Source of the DNA: Zopfochytrium polystomum
Taxonomy: Eukaryota; Chytridiomycota; Chytridiomycetes; Chytridiales; Chytridiaceae
Assembly: GCA_025765615.1 (NCBI GenBank)
Contig: JAIVFJ010000144.1
Coordinates: 108,942-172,941 of the forward strand
Length of the DNA stretch: 64,000 bases
Reading direction: 5' to 3'
Part shown: positions 28,110 through 39,982 of the stretch, one piece after another
Numbering within the stretch: the stretch's first letter is position 1
How the letters are laid out: each line of letters begins with the position of its first letter
Position numbers and translations under genes: made by a program
The notes under the pieces: model-generated
Databases searched by the model: none
What the model was told of the DNA's origin: nothing
Seen by the model: the letters and a program-made list of their open reading frames with translations, nothing else

Positions 28110-31100
28110 CCAGAAAAGAGTGATGAAGATGCAATTTACAACAATTATTCTTTATTAACAGGAGATGACGAGGTTGAAAGCGAGAGGAGTCATACTTTCG
28201 GGGATGAAGCAATCGATTCAGATGAGGAGTATACTGAAGATGTAGAATCGAACCTGGGACACCTTACAACAGAACAGGAAAAACTGGTGATTGACGAATT
28301 TTTTGAATCCGAGCAAGAGAACTTGTTCACAGAGCGCACTGGCAAGTAAATTGGTTTTGTTCGTTCTCAGAACTTTCTTTCTCAGGAAAATCGAAACAAG
28401 CGTACTCTGCTCTTCTCAACATTCCTGAATCACACTTTAAAGTTGCCGCCTTTTTCTCAACACGGCATTTTTCGGAAAAGGAAATAAGCGGATTCCTTGA
28501 ACTACTTCGAAATCTTGGTGTTGCAGCTCCGACATTTAATTTTATTTTGCAGTTTGGCCGGAAATGTGCTGATCTCTGCTTCATGAAAACTGATGATCAT
28601 AAAACGCTTCAAGGAAAAACGATCTCTTACAATTCTCTCGTAAATACAATTCGGTTGGAGCTGGCAAAAAGTCACATATGCGAGAACTTGGCCTTACTCC
28701 CGTGCCTTGATGGACCAATTACGGAACTTTATCACGGTGAAAAGTGGAGAAACACTGTCCCTACTCCAATGGTGCGCACAAAAACAGGAGAAGATCTGTA
28801 CAGCGACGCTTTCTATATTGTTGACTTCCTGGATGAGACAAGCAAGATTCTGCGAGCAAAGCGTTTCGCAACAAGGGCCTCCAGCACAGTCTGCATAGCG
28901 CAATTATGCAAAATGCAAGATGCAGAACTCCTTGTGCAAACGAAAAATGTCCTTGAAATCTCAGTGGACCAAGCAAAATGGACTTTTGTCAAAACATTTC
29001 CCAACAACGTCAGCGTGTTTGAAACCACTTTGTTTGAAGGAACTGATCGCCACAAGCTTGACATTGATGCAATTCAGCTTTCAATTAATAATCGTATACA
29101 GAGAGCAAATGGTCGGCGGACAATCATGATTCCAATAGTTATGGGAGGAGATGACACAAGCGCCAACTTATCGAAAAAATGGAACAAGGTCGAGTCTTGG
29201 AGTGCTCAACTTGCAGGTCTTCCTGCGAAAATGGCCAATCTCTCAGAGAACATTCACTTTGTCACCACCTCTGGCCGTGCAACAGGATATGAGTCATCTG
29301 AGATCCTGGCATGGTGCTTTCGTTCATTACGAAAAGGTTGTGATGCCTACCACGCCGGATTTGGAGAAAAAGTATTGTTCTACGGGATGCTATTGGAAGT
29401 AACAGGAGATAATCCTGCACATTCCATGTTTTGCTCACATACAGGATTGCAGTCGACAAAGCCATGTCGACTGTGCAATGTTGCTTGGAACAAAATCAAA
29501 ACTTCAGAGATGATTGCAAGTTTTGCCTCCTCCCCAGCGGAATCACCAGATCGATTTGTTCGAACAAGTAGCCATGCAAAGTCTGTTATGTTGGATCTGC
29601 ACCACAAGTTCCATGCAGAGCTGATCAGTCGAGCAGAGCTGGAAACGTTACTGAAAGATGAAGGGATCAAAGATCCGTATTTTAACCTAACATTTCATCA
29701 ACGGAATGTTGCTGATTTGCGATTCAACCCACTATTTGGTAAATCGAAGTGCAGTATGCTGTTTTTCATTTTAATTTTTTTTTTCCACTTGATGGAAAGG
29801 CTTGGTGGGTGAAGATCCTTTCTTTGACGGAGCCCCTGACTGTCCCACTGAGATACTTCACTGCGTCCAGCTGGGCATTATCAAGTATGCCCTCAGAGCA
29901 ACTGTGCAGTCCCTTTCAAAGCCAAATCGAGATATTTTGAAGTCTGGAATCGAGGGCATTGATAGAACTGGGTTGGAGAAGCCCCCCAATGGACACGCCT
30001 TGGTTGTACTTCACATATTTGTATGTACAAACCCTAACACTCCTTCGAAGGTACAATATGTTGGATCTTTAATTGGAAAAGACTTCAAGCTTTTCGCCCA
30101 ACTGGCCCCCTTTGCACTTGTTAACATTGTCGACAATAAGTGCTTGCAGTTATGGAAGTCGATTGCTGAAATGACAGCTATACTTTTCGTGGACGAGATT
30201 GATGACTTGGACTGTTATATCGCTGAGTTAGACGCTTCAATGGATACTTTTGTACATGCAACATTGGAAAGTGATTATGTCTTCGAAATCCTGAAGCCAA
30301 AGCTCCACATTCTGCGCGAGCTTCCATTCTATGTGAAGAAGTTTGGCCCACCAAAGCGCTTTGCAGCAGAAAGTTTTGAAAGCTTCAATAAGTCAATCCG
30401 AATGCGGATTGTTGGTAGCAACAGGCAAAACCCATCCAGAGACACAGCAAAAAAATTTGCAGAGGTATCCGCAGCCAGGCACATTGTAAGTGGTGGGTAC
30501 TTTTCTCGAAACAACGTGTGGGTTCAGCTTCCTGCAGCAAGATTATTTGCAACAGAAACATCTTCAGGTGGGAGTCAATCTTTATGTTTGTGATTTGCCA
30601 CCAACGTAACGCAACTGCATCCTCATCCAGAAATTCGTGATCAGCATGAGACTTTGACCACTGTCAAGGAGGGAATGATGCTTCTGCAAGTTCGAGTTGA
30701 ACTTGAGCAGCCTGCATATTACTTTGGTGAAGCCACAGAGACCATTGACTTCTTGCGTAAAAACGCTATCAAAGTCCGTCTATTTAAACTGACAGGGACT
30801 GAGCACCTGGGCTGCCCTACAGTTCAGCAAACCAGCAATTATGAAGTTTGGACGAAAGCTGCTGGAGCAATTGCTGCTGTCAATGCCCCCCATGTTTGTG
30901 TTGCCTCATGTGCAATCATAGAAAAGGATCTTTCCATTGCTGCTGAGGCTTTAAGGCATTATTCAACAGTCGCTCATGATTTCAAGCTCTCACCAGTCCG
31001 TTGCTTGAACAAATACCACTTCAAGACAAGGAAACTCCTCCAGCATTTATTTCGGAATACCTCAAAACAATCAGTTTCAATTGAAGGTATACCTTGCTTT

Positions 31101-31479
31101 CGTTTTGTTGGTCGCATGGTCTCACCCACTTGCATTCACACAAAGCTTCAAGCCGTATTGCAAGTGATACACTCAGTGAAAGGACCAAAGAGATCCAGAC
31201 TCGACAAAATGGTGGTTTGTGAAATGAATTGCTGTGTATCGTTACAAGCAACCTATGATAGACTCAAACGAGGCACGCCGCCGCGTCACAATCGAAGAAC
31301 AAAGGAAACTGCAGCTCCGAGTCATTGAATATCATGACGCAGCTGACAGACCAGCAAAGCGAGCAGTTGTTGAGCCGCTGCTTTCGGAATTAAATGGTAT
31401 TGCTGTCAAGTCATGGTCTGTAACAGATGTTCAACGATATCTTACAACACACTACCGGAAGAATGTTATAAGAAAATAA
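28110..31479 (+). mobile_element. Plavaka-like CACTA-superfamily transposase gene
   Basis: Exons at about 28,110-28,348 (acidic N-terminus), 28,386-29,740, 29,801-30,570 and 30,632-31,479, joined by short GT-AG introns. Motifs: PCLDGPITELYHGE; the RNase H-like region with MIPIVMGGDDTS; EVTGDNPAHSMFCSHTGL followed by CRLCNV zinc pair; ILHCVQLGIIKYAL; and ESFNKSIRMRIVGSNRQNPS with SRDTAKKFA and IVSGGYFS. This order is that of fungal Plavaka transposases, which cut and paste DNA using a DDE-type site. One apparent frameshift lies near 31,235; otherwise the copy is largely intact. Terminal repeats not located. Confidence 0.7.
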
Positions 31480-32895
31480 ATGTCATGGAAGCTCGTAGAA
31501 CATAACACCTTAAAAATGGAGGACAACTGAGCTCTCATCACCCAGCTTGTTCTGCGAGCTGCGTGCTGCTGTTGTTGGCCGCTTGCGTGAGATTTCGTCC
31601 CATTCCGCTCACAATGGCCTCTCAGATAAGGTCGCACGTTGCGACTTTCGCTATACAAACAGGTGGTGCAAGTCTGTGATGGAGCCACTTCACAAAGGGA
31701 TGCATGCACATAGGGCAGCAACAAGTGATCAGCACCTGACAGTCCAGCAGCACACCTGAAAAAAACGAACACCAGGGTCACGCAGCTCCCAGACTGTTGG
31801 AGCGCCAAGAGTTGTCCACCTTTGATTCAGGTCTTTTGTCCTCTCTGAACAAGGCTTGGCCTCGTGCAAAGACTGCAGCCATTGGGCCTACCCACACGAG
31901 TGTCCTGCGTCAACCGTCGTATCCGTCCTTGCTGTCTATCCTCGTCAGCTTCCTCCGCTCGCTGCATCGCCGCCTCCCACCGGAAGCACATTGATGGCGA
32001 CGCGATGGTATCTCGGACCCGCTGAGGACGTGCAATGAGTTCCGCGGGGCAAACAAGAAATTATGGAACTGTCTCACGTGGTTCCAACCGCATAACAAGG
32101 TCGTCGCTGTGGGCCGGACCGCCGCCTTTTCCGTGGTGATCTGACCGTCGCCGTGTACATTCAATTGACGCTCCCGCTGGTGGCCTGGCTGTCTGGCATG
32201 CCGTCCCTGGTGGAAGGGGTTGTTGCCTGTGAGCCTCGGCCATATGTAAAGCTGCAGCGATGGAGGACGGGGCTGGAGGACAGCCACAGCGCGATTGGTG
32301 CAACATTAGTCAAAACTTCCTGCAGGTGGGAGCCATGCAAAGCGACGAGTGAGCAACTGAGTCCATGAAAAGCCGTCTCCCATCAGAACAATTTGTTCTG
32401 CCACAGAACCCATTTCGTAGATCACCCTCAATAATAACGGTTGCGCTCTTGCTGCAATAAAGTTGCGATTATCTCCGAATGCCTGTTTTTGAGAATGTCG
32501 ATGGATGATTCTGGCGTTCAATTCATCCACGAAATTTGAAGGTGTTATCCCCGGATTGGGACCACGTGCCCATCACTCCACATCAATTCGGTTCTTGTCA
32601 GACATTTTTCTATTCGAATAGTCGGTAAGATTTGGAATTGCTGGGGGTGTATATCGATTGTCACACACAGGGCCATATCCCAACAGTTCCCACATCATCG
32701 ACCAAAATTAAATGAAACCGGCAGAGATAACACCCAAGGCCAAGGTCGAGTGCACCGAAGTGTTTCCTCCCCGTCAATTGTTGCATTTTATTTTATTTTT
32801 TGTAAAATTTCGGCACGCGGTCACTCGATACCCTCCTTTCTTCACGGGTTTTATTCAGTCCTGAGACGCGGCTTCGAATTAACGCTGGTCATTCA
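31480..32895. other. Interval without recognisable gene
   Basis: Short frames only. It may include the 3' flank of the transposon and remnants of other repeats. Confidence 0.3.
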
Positions 32896-34302
32896 CTAAT
32901 TTATTGCCACCTTCATGGGCCGATGCCTCACTTCCGCCCACCATCGCTTCGAGTATAACGAGTCGCCAGCCCCGGCGTCTACTTCAAACGGAACACTATA
33001 ACCTCTAACAAGCAGCCATTCAAGCACCGCTAAATTTTCCCACAAAGACCGCTTCGTATTAAAGTTCTCAGGGATGTCGCCGCGCTCTGCACCGCGCGCT
33101 CTCCACCACTTGAGACTGTCTAGTGCTTCCTCTCGGCCACGTGTTTGTAGCCAGTTTGTTGGGACCGTGATCAAATCAAGCCAGGGCCTCTCCAGGTCCG
33201 CAGGGACTCCGAAGCGGTCGCTGACAGCACGATCTAACATCTCGGCAAGCCACTCCATGATTTCGCAGTTGGACGCCTTCCTGGTGAAGAATTCTCCGAC
33301 ATATTCGCCACCTTCATACGTGAGCGCATGGCGGTTGGGTCTCCACCAGTCGTACAATTCCTCCTTTACAGATGCGATCGTAAGCGGACAAGCGAGCGGT
33401 CGGACATATCCGCTTGTTTTGAACCAATCCAGAATCCAGGAGCTCCACCTGTGGCCAGTTGCTTGCCACTTTTTCAACGAACGCAGCATTGTCCGGGTCC
33501 AGTCGATGGCCTATCCTCTTAGATCCCACCAGACTGGCGAAAGTCCACGCAGCCTCCTGTCGCGGCTTCCCGCAAGCTGTTGCTGTCTGGACAGCTGAGA
33601 TCATTTGGGAAGTTTTTGTTCCACCACACCAGGACCGACTGGTGCTTCGTGTAAACTACTTCCCCAAAGATATCAGCCGAGCCTCGCAGGAGCTCCTCAA
33701 ACAATCGAGGACGCGGATCTGACCATTGTTGGAAGCCCATTGAGACGAGGGCTCGTAAAAAAATCGACATTGTGTACACGAGCCTCGTCTGCTGCTTCCC
33801 TCTTTCGCAGGTGTGCCAACTGCAAAGTGTCGTCGGTGTAGTCCAACATCCGAAGCCGGTCTGCCTCCAAATCAGCCTCTCTGTCCAGCCATTCCAGAGC
33901 CTCGGCGCGATTCGACTCTGCTGCTGCCTCCAGGGCCCATCTTTCTATGGTAGAGAAGCACCCTGGCTTGTGGCGGCGGCACCACCCCAGGACATTGACA
34001 TGATCGCCAAGGAAGGCGGGATGGAGGACGTTCTGGACGGTCGCAAAGTTGCTGTCTGTCTCGCCGGGACGTGGTCAACGGTCCATCCACCAATCAAGGA
34101 CTGCGGTGTGGCCGTTCTGTGCAGCAAGATGGAAGGCATTTTGGTGGAGGCCGACCGTGCTCGTTAGACTTTCGGAGTAATCAGAGAAGTTGGAGACTCC
34201 AAGTGATTGGGATGGGTCACAATTTTGTGTGAAAGAAATGACAGATGCTGTTTGTGGATGGTGGTGAACTACTCTGGTGGACTCCAGCACCATCCACCTC
34301 AT
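32896..34302 (-). pseudogene. Decayed ankyrin-like repeat protein
   Basis: Segments in different minus-strand frames carry the repeat NAFHLAAQNGHTAVLDWW (about 34,110), then degenerate units such as ILDWFKTSGY, NCEIMEWLAEML and NLAVLEWLLVRGY ending at 32,896. Units with DWW or EWL after a hydrophobic stretch are typical of ankyrin proteins expanded in zoosporic fungi. Several frameshifts separate the segments and many repeats lack the GH core, so it is probably a pseudogene, though some slips could be assembly errors. Confidence 0.5.
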
Positions 34303-34586
34303 CCCCCGCTGTCATCATCGCCGACGTCGCCGTCACCGTCGAAGCAGCATTCGACACTCGAGTCCGCACCGTGAGCGTTTGCCGCGCCCGCCTCCGGTAT
34401 CGTCGTCGTTGTCAGTGACGGCAACGCAGAGCCTGCTCGCGAAGCTCGCCGCGGTCGGTCGGTTACTCTGCCTGGTCACTTTGCTCGAGAGGCGCAAATT
34501 GCTCGATAGAGCAACCCCAGCCTCAACCAACCGGTTCCAATCTCCCATCTCATGATTCCGCGGCCGACCCGCTGGTCTCCCGCTTC

Positions 34587-35475
34587 ATGCGCTGCTACTG
34601 CTGCACGCTACCCCTTGCCATCATGCTTTCTTCACCTCGTTTTCTCGGCTTTCTTCTTCTACTGCTTCTCCTTCTCCTTGTTGGTACAGCTCAAGCGAGC
34701 TCAAGGCAAGCCCTGCTCTTGTACGATGCCCCGGCTACTCGCCTTTACAAATCGGTGGCGGTGCTTTCCGTCGTTCTCACGTTTGCCATGGTTTTGCAGC
34801 TGTGAGTGACAGTTCTGGAGCTGGACAAACTCAATATTCTTGCTTACTTCGTACCGTCTCCAGCATTCTCTACCCGAACCTCGCCCGGCAAAACCTCCGC
34901 GCCGCCGTCTCGCGCAGCCTCCGACGGCTCTCCCAGTACAGCACGCTGATCCTCGACTTGCCTTTTCCGGCGCGACGACGTGCACGAACGTGCCGCCTCC
35001 CAACCTGGCATAGCTGCGGCGCAGCTGCGGCGCCCGCTGCTCTCGTTGCAGGCGCTGCTGCAGTCGCTGCCGCCGCTGCTGGTTTTTTCGTCGGCGGAGA
35101 TCCGACTGGAGGCCAAGATCCCAAAGGCGGACTACACCGAGTTGGAGGGGCCGATGGGGCGGATCTTGGATTATCTGGCGTCGGCGGCGACGGGCTTGAG
35201 GGGCAACGGGTTTGGCAGGGAGTTTGGGTTGTATGCAATCGCGTCGGCGGAGCAGGTTGCGGCGAGGAGGCAGCTGTTTCGGCGGCTCGGTGATGGGCCC
35301 AAGGGAGCGGGAGGAAGCGTCGTTCGATCCGGACACGACAGTGCTCGGCGACTCTGAGAGAGGGGACGCCGCGCAGGTTGCGGTGGTGGGAAAGGGGCAC
35401 GCGGCTGCGGATGGACGAGGTGATGGAGAGCGAGGAGTGGATGGAGTTCTTGTCGTTTTCGCTGGGGGACCCGGG
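34587..35475 (+). CDS. Probable fungal aromatic-acid-exporter/Bre4-like membrane protein, partial
   Basis: Hydrophobic leucine-rich segment (FLGFLLLLLLLLLVGTAQ) and a second span (SVAVLSVVLTFAMVLQL) end at a GTGAGT donor at 34,804. After an intron, ILYPNLARQNLRAAVSRSL and LSQYSTLILDL follow, then in a shifted frame LLSLQALLQSLPPLLVFSSA, EIRLEAKIPKADY and GRILDYLASAATGLRG. A membrane span, a YP-x-R-LR segment, then an ExRLEAxxPxxxY segment fits the cytoplasmic domain of FUSC/DUF2421-type proteins. One frameshift near 34,970. The gene appears interrupted near 35,475 by a Harbinger-like element. A candidate 3' remainder lies at 38,450-38,599. Confidence 0.4.
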
Positions 35476-35502
35476 AAAAGGTTCACCCGCACCGGAAATT
35501 TT

Positions 35503-36535
35503 TTATTTCACTGGAAGCGACAAATTTTCTGTTCTTGGCTTGTTCAAAACAAGCCGCTTTCGCCTTCTGCCTGTTTCCTTCTTTTTTCGATTTCCCCACT
35601 TGGATGATCCCGTCAAAACGGGATTTGGCCCGAACAAGGCATGAATTTTTGGGATGACCGGCCACCGCGCCTCTCCACCCATCATCACCTGCACAACACG
35701 AGCCACTGCGTTAAAGAAAACAGGATGGCGGCTGCGGTCATGTCGGAATGGTGCGGCCAGTATATCGAAGTCTTTCACGCAGCCGTTGACATTCTCGTGG
35801 TGGGATTGAAAAAGGGAGAGAGCACGCCTCAAAATCTTCTCATTCAACGTTTTTGCTGCTGCCATTTTCGTTATGATCTGTGGCAGGCCTCTGAAGCCCG
35901 AATCTCCGCCAATGGTCTCTCCTGCGCAAAGCTTGGGAATGAGGTCCATAGCAGCAATGGTGCGATCGTGGTTGGTGCCGCAGGGATAGCCAGTTGAAAC
36001 AAAAACAATTCGCCCCGTGCCAGTTGCTGTCGCAATCACATAGCGCATCCCAGGGCCGTTGAACTTGTGGCTGTAGTCACCTGAGTCGACTATCACTTGC
36101 TCGCGAATCCGGCAGTCGATACCATCAACGTACATTGTCAGCTCAGAGGAGCGCCAATCGATGAAGCGATCTTCAAGGTGGATCTTCCATGAAATTTTAG
36201 AAGCTCAAACTGGTGCATTAACGAAAACTACTCACGACATCCATCTCCGCAAGAGCATCAACAGCCCTGTCGCACCACTTCGAGAAGGTCTTCTCATCGC
36301 ACTTGAGAAGAGAGGCTGCTTGTGGTTGGGTTGGGTAGCACTTGAGGAAGTACAGCGCCCAGAGCAGATGTCTTGGCTCAAACGTGACAGTTTTGGCGTG
36401 AAGTTTTGCCCAAAGTTTGACGCATACTTCGGAGGACACACCGAAATGACTGACAAAGCGTGATCGGAATGCCGAGCGACTGGGAGAGAGCCGCAGGATT
36501 GGCTGTGCGACAAGGTTCCAGTCAACGTCCATTCT
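35503..36535 (-). CDS. PIF/Harbinger-like DDE transposase
   Basis: First exon from ATG 36,532 (MDVDWNLVAQPILRLSP, then FEPRHLLWALYFLKCYPT, CDEKTFSKWCDRAVDALAEM) ends at a GTGAGT donor near 36,233. After an intron of about 60 bases the second exon continues MYVDGIDCRI, YSHKFNGPGMRYVI, GYPCGTNHDR and GGDSGFRG to the C-terminus. VDGxDCRI plus HKFNGPGxRYE and a GDxxF block is the DDE_Tnp_4 pattern of PIF/Harbinger and related elements, a cut-and-paste transposase. Divergently transcribed from the gene at 37,211, as expected for the two-gene Harbinger organisation. Terminal repeats not found. Confidence 0.75.
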
Positions 36536-36539
36536 TTTC

Positions 36540-37210
36540 TGCTTTTTTTTTTTCCCTGCGAAATCTGCTGTGTTTATATGTGAAAAAAGTGAAGATCGTC
36601 CACAGGAAAAAAAAAATTCTTCTTCACAGAATCTGCAGCCATCTGATCGGCATTCACCTGACCCTGCATTTATCAGTATATGGCATCGGAATCCTCAGCG
36701 TGGGCATCAGCCCATCGCCTGTTGGAAATCCACATGACCACTGAAATCAATTAATGACACCGGAATTCCCACCGCCACTGTCACACGATCTCCGTTTGCT
36801 TGCCGTTTGCCCCTATGCGCACCCCAGACGCCAGCGTCAAGAAAAAAAAACAGTCGTTGTGTTGACATATGAAGTGACTTCTGGAGACTGATCCCCCATT
36901 TCCTGGGAACCACCGGAATGCCTCTCTTTTTGTTGTGTACATTTTTCAGTACAAAAAACCTTCGATCCTCTAATTAAAATACTAGCAAAAAAGAGAAAAT
37001 TCCGGTGGGCACTCCAACTTCCGGTGACCCACCGGAATCCAGCCTGAAACAATGCAAAAAAAAAAAAGCAGGGTGAAACGATGCAAGAAAAAAAAAAAAA
37101 CAGGTGCCGAGCAGCAGCACAAGATGAGATGCGGCAGGAGCACTGACTGATCAGAGTGAAGGAGGTGGCTCTTTTTGGTTATAAAAGGTCTCGGTGTGTC
37201 GCCTACACCT
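36540..37210. promoter_or_regulatory. Divergent intergenic region with repeated CACCGGAA sites
   Basis: CACCGGAA or its complement occurs near 36,759, 36,911, 37,000 and twice in the palindrome TTCCGGTGACCCACCGGAA at 37,019-37,037. A further ACCGGAA lies at 35,491. It separates the transposase from the Myb-like gene. Likely protein-binding sites, by inference. Confidence 0.45.
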
Positions 37211-38233
37211 ATGGTTCGTAAAAAAGAAAACGATAAGCTGTGGAGTGAAGAAGATTGGAGCAACCTCTGTCAACGCGCGCAGACACTTTCCCAAACCGAT
37301 TCTCCTTGCTTCCAGTCTGATACTCTCTCCGCCAACGAGATAAAACAGTTATTTCCGTCATTTGTAAAATTCTCAACAGGATTTTTCAATAACAAGTTGC
37401 AAGGTATGCTCTGCCACGCATGAAAGATTTTCTTTTGACGTGAATTGTGAACAGAGTGGCAGCGAAAGGCGATCACTGATCGTGTGCTACGAAACATTCA
37501 GACCTCGGCAACACCGAACTCCTCACCAGCTCAGCCACCTGCCGCTGAGCCACCCACCTCACCGGCTCAGCCATCTGCTGTGCAGACAGCGCAGCAATCT
37601 CCACCACGAGGACCAGCGCAAACACAGAGAGTTGCTAAAGTCGCCAAGAAAAAGAAAGTTCATCAGTCGAAAATGTCATCTCGCCGCCGAGATGAGGATT
37701 CCCGCAGCGATTCAGATACCGAGAACATCCCCCCATCTCCACCAAAAAAAAAGAGACAACTTTCTCCGATGTCTGTGCGATCCTCCCGATCATCTTCCTC
37801 TCGCCGGTCACGTCGAACCAGCCCGCCTCCGATCATGCCAATCCACCCTCGTGACGTTGTTGAAATTCCTCGAAAAAATGCATACCAGCTGAAGTGTTAC
37901 GAGGGCCCCCCCCAGAAGTTTGCAATATGTTTTCATCCACTCGCTGGGTATGAGGCAATCGCTAAGGTGCACGACAACAGGCACACAATAGTTATCACTT
38001 GCACGCTTGTGTTGGACGAAAAAGATGAGGATCCGTGGAAGTCAGCTCAAATTGTGGATCGGGCTTACAAAAGCTTGGCTGCTGACCTGTCATATCAAGT
38101 TTCAATTAAACCAGCCATTTACGTTCTTGAAGTGCCTGTTGGGTGCAAGCTTTCGGACGCTATTGAAACCCACACCATCCGCCATCAAAAGGGGCTTTTT
38201 GGTTATCTTTTTTGTGCTGTCGAGCGGTCTTGA
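37211..38233 (+). CDS. Probable Myb/SANT-like DNA-binding protein of the Harbinger-like element
   Basis: Two exons, 37,211-37,403 and 37,455-38,233, join in frame across a 51-base intron. The first begins MVRKKENDKLWSEEDWSNL and ends in an amphipathic helix with WQRKAITDRV across the splice, a spacing compatible with a Myb/trihelix domain. The middle is proline/serine/arginine-rich with PKKKRQ and RSSRSSSSRRSRR (nuclear localisation). The C-terminal domain (FAICFHPLAGYEAIAKV, KPAIYVLEVPVG) is not recognised. Harbinger elements need a second Myb-like protein to import and guide the transposase, and this gene's position fits that. The role is inference from context. Confidence 0.55.
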
Positions 38234-38399
38234 GTGATCCTTTTTCTCGTTTTCTTCATTTTGATTAAAATTTTTGTTTTCTTTCACTTTTTCTCTTTGC
38301 TCCTGTGCGCAACAAAAGAAAAGTCTGTTCCTGTGGCACACGACCCCTTCCCGTGCCCCCCTGGCGATGCGGTTGCGAAAGTTGTCCCTTTTTTTGTGG

Positions 38400-38599
38400 T
38401 TCTTTTGGTTTTTTGTTTTGTGGGAAAACATCTCACACGCCAAGAGCTGCCCGCATACCACTCTCTGGTTGAAACAAAAGAAGTCGCCGTGGAGCTGGAC
38501 AAGCTCGGCGAGGCGGTGCGGCGGATCGTGTGGTCCGAGGACTTGCCGGACTGGTTCGACGAGGACGACGCCGAGACGATCGCGACGGGCACGGTCTGA
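38400..38599 (+). CDS. C-terminal coding remnant
   Basis: Frame reading LTRQELPAYHSLVETKEVA, ELDKLGEAVRRIVWSEDLPD and ending IATGTV at 38,599. It is well ordered, helical and acidic, unlike the preceding transposon gene. It could be the 3' end of the membrane-protein gene at 34,587-35,475, displaced by the Harbinger-like insertion, or an independent exon. Confidence 0.35.
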
Positions 38600-38669
38600 G
38601 AACGTTCACGGTGAATTTCTTCTCTCTTTGTTTTTCTCCAAGTGTATGATGTGAGAGACGGCATTGTTC

Positions 38670-38732
38670 CTCTCTCTCTCTCTGTCTCTTTCCCGCTCTC
38701 TCTCGCTCTCTTTCTCTTTCTCTCTTCTATCA
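38670..38732. repeat. CT-rich microsatellite
   Basis: CTCTCTCTCTCTCTG followed by interrupted CTCT runs, 60 bases. Confidence 0.8.
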
Positions 38733-38739
38733 AGTTCAG

Positions 38740-39674
38740 AGCTCTCCTTTGTCTTCTCCTACCTCCCTTATTATAAAGTGCTCGGCACTGTCAATACCTT
38801 TTGAAAATGCTTGATTTCGGAATGGGTTCAGTGGCGGGACGCTTGAATGGCAAGATTCTATTGTTCGGGCTGCCCCATTTTTGTGCTTGCCTCCGCAGTA
38901 ATGAAACGTCGGAAGAGTACGCTGTGCCAGTGAATCGATTCGTGTCAGCCAATTAGTCCACAGTCTTTTGCATCCACTGATGAAAGTGTGGGGGAGTTGA
39001 GGAGCCCCACTGAAACTGCAGTTGCCTGATTGAGATGCCACTGTGTGTGAGCATCAGAAATAGACATGGACCTGTTTTCCCTGCGAGCTGTTGAAACTTG
39101 ATGAGCAGGCAGTGAGAGCTTTTCGGAAATATTATCATTGGTGTCCATAGTTCAAGTCTCACAAAATTGAAAGATTGGTCCCAGGAATTCAGCATTGAGT
39201 TGGGATTCTCGAACTTTCTCAGTCTCTGCAAAGACTCTGAGGAGCTCAAAAGAGAAAGTTTCAGGTTGGGGATTCTCAATCAGAATCATAATTTCAGAAT
39301 GTGAGGCATTCAGAGTCCTCTGGAGGGTTCATGTGTTCGTTATGGGGATTCCTAATTTCAGTGTCCATCGAGCGACTTCTGAAGTCTGTTCTCCTCATTT
39401 GAGGGATTCGGGAAGCTATCAGGAGGATTTTTGTTAAATTACCCTCAAGAGAATTACTTTCCATCTCTGGAAATATGAGAAGGCCATCACACTCATCACC
39501 ATTCGAATTGGTGAAGAGGGTTTTATTGTATCATGGATATTAAATTTCAAGTAAAGCTTTAGTCTAAGATGATTGCTAGGCAGATTGTCATCTTCTGCAA
39601 ATGTAGGCAGGATTATGGGTGTAGAAAGTATTTGATATGAGTTTGCACAATTTTTCACCACCACAGTTGGCTGA
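38740..39674. other. Interval without recognisable gene
   Basis: Moderately AT-rich. No convincing reading frame. The last 200 bases before the LTR are as AT-rich as the prim-pol fragment on the other side of the retrotransposon and may be related DNA. Confidence 0.3.
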
Positions 39675-39982
39675 TGTCAGGAACAGGGCAGGACAGGACA
39701 AGGCAGACAAGGAACTGAGAGGAGTGATGATTGTATTGGAAACAATAATTCACTTGAGGGATGGGACAGGTCCCCCATCCCCCTTTTATACCTTTTGAGA
39801 GTGTTCCTTGTCAAGACTCAAAGAAAGTTCCAGAAAGAGCAATTAGTAATACAGTGATACCAATGATACCAATGACAACAAGACAAGTCAGGAAAGCAAA
39901 GAAGGTTCCAGAAGGTTCCACAAGGTTCCATGAAGGAATGTTCCAGAAGGTTCCAGAGGTTTCCAGAGGAAGATTCATAACA
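39675..39982 (-). repeat. 3' LTR, 308 bp, with heat-shock-element array
   Basis: Same length as the LTR at 44,563 and highly similar. At 39,908-39,975 GAA and TTC words alternate at five-base spacing (GAAGGTTCCAGAAGGTTCC and onward), the classical heat-shock element pattern. Confidence 0.9.

Noticed and set aside
39434..39664. Continuation of the prim-pol gene on the far side of the retrotransposon
   Set aside because: The AT-rich minus-strand frame there lacks any primase or helicase motif and does not join in a sensible way with the fragment ending at 44,871. Flanking bases also show no target duplication.
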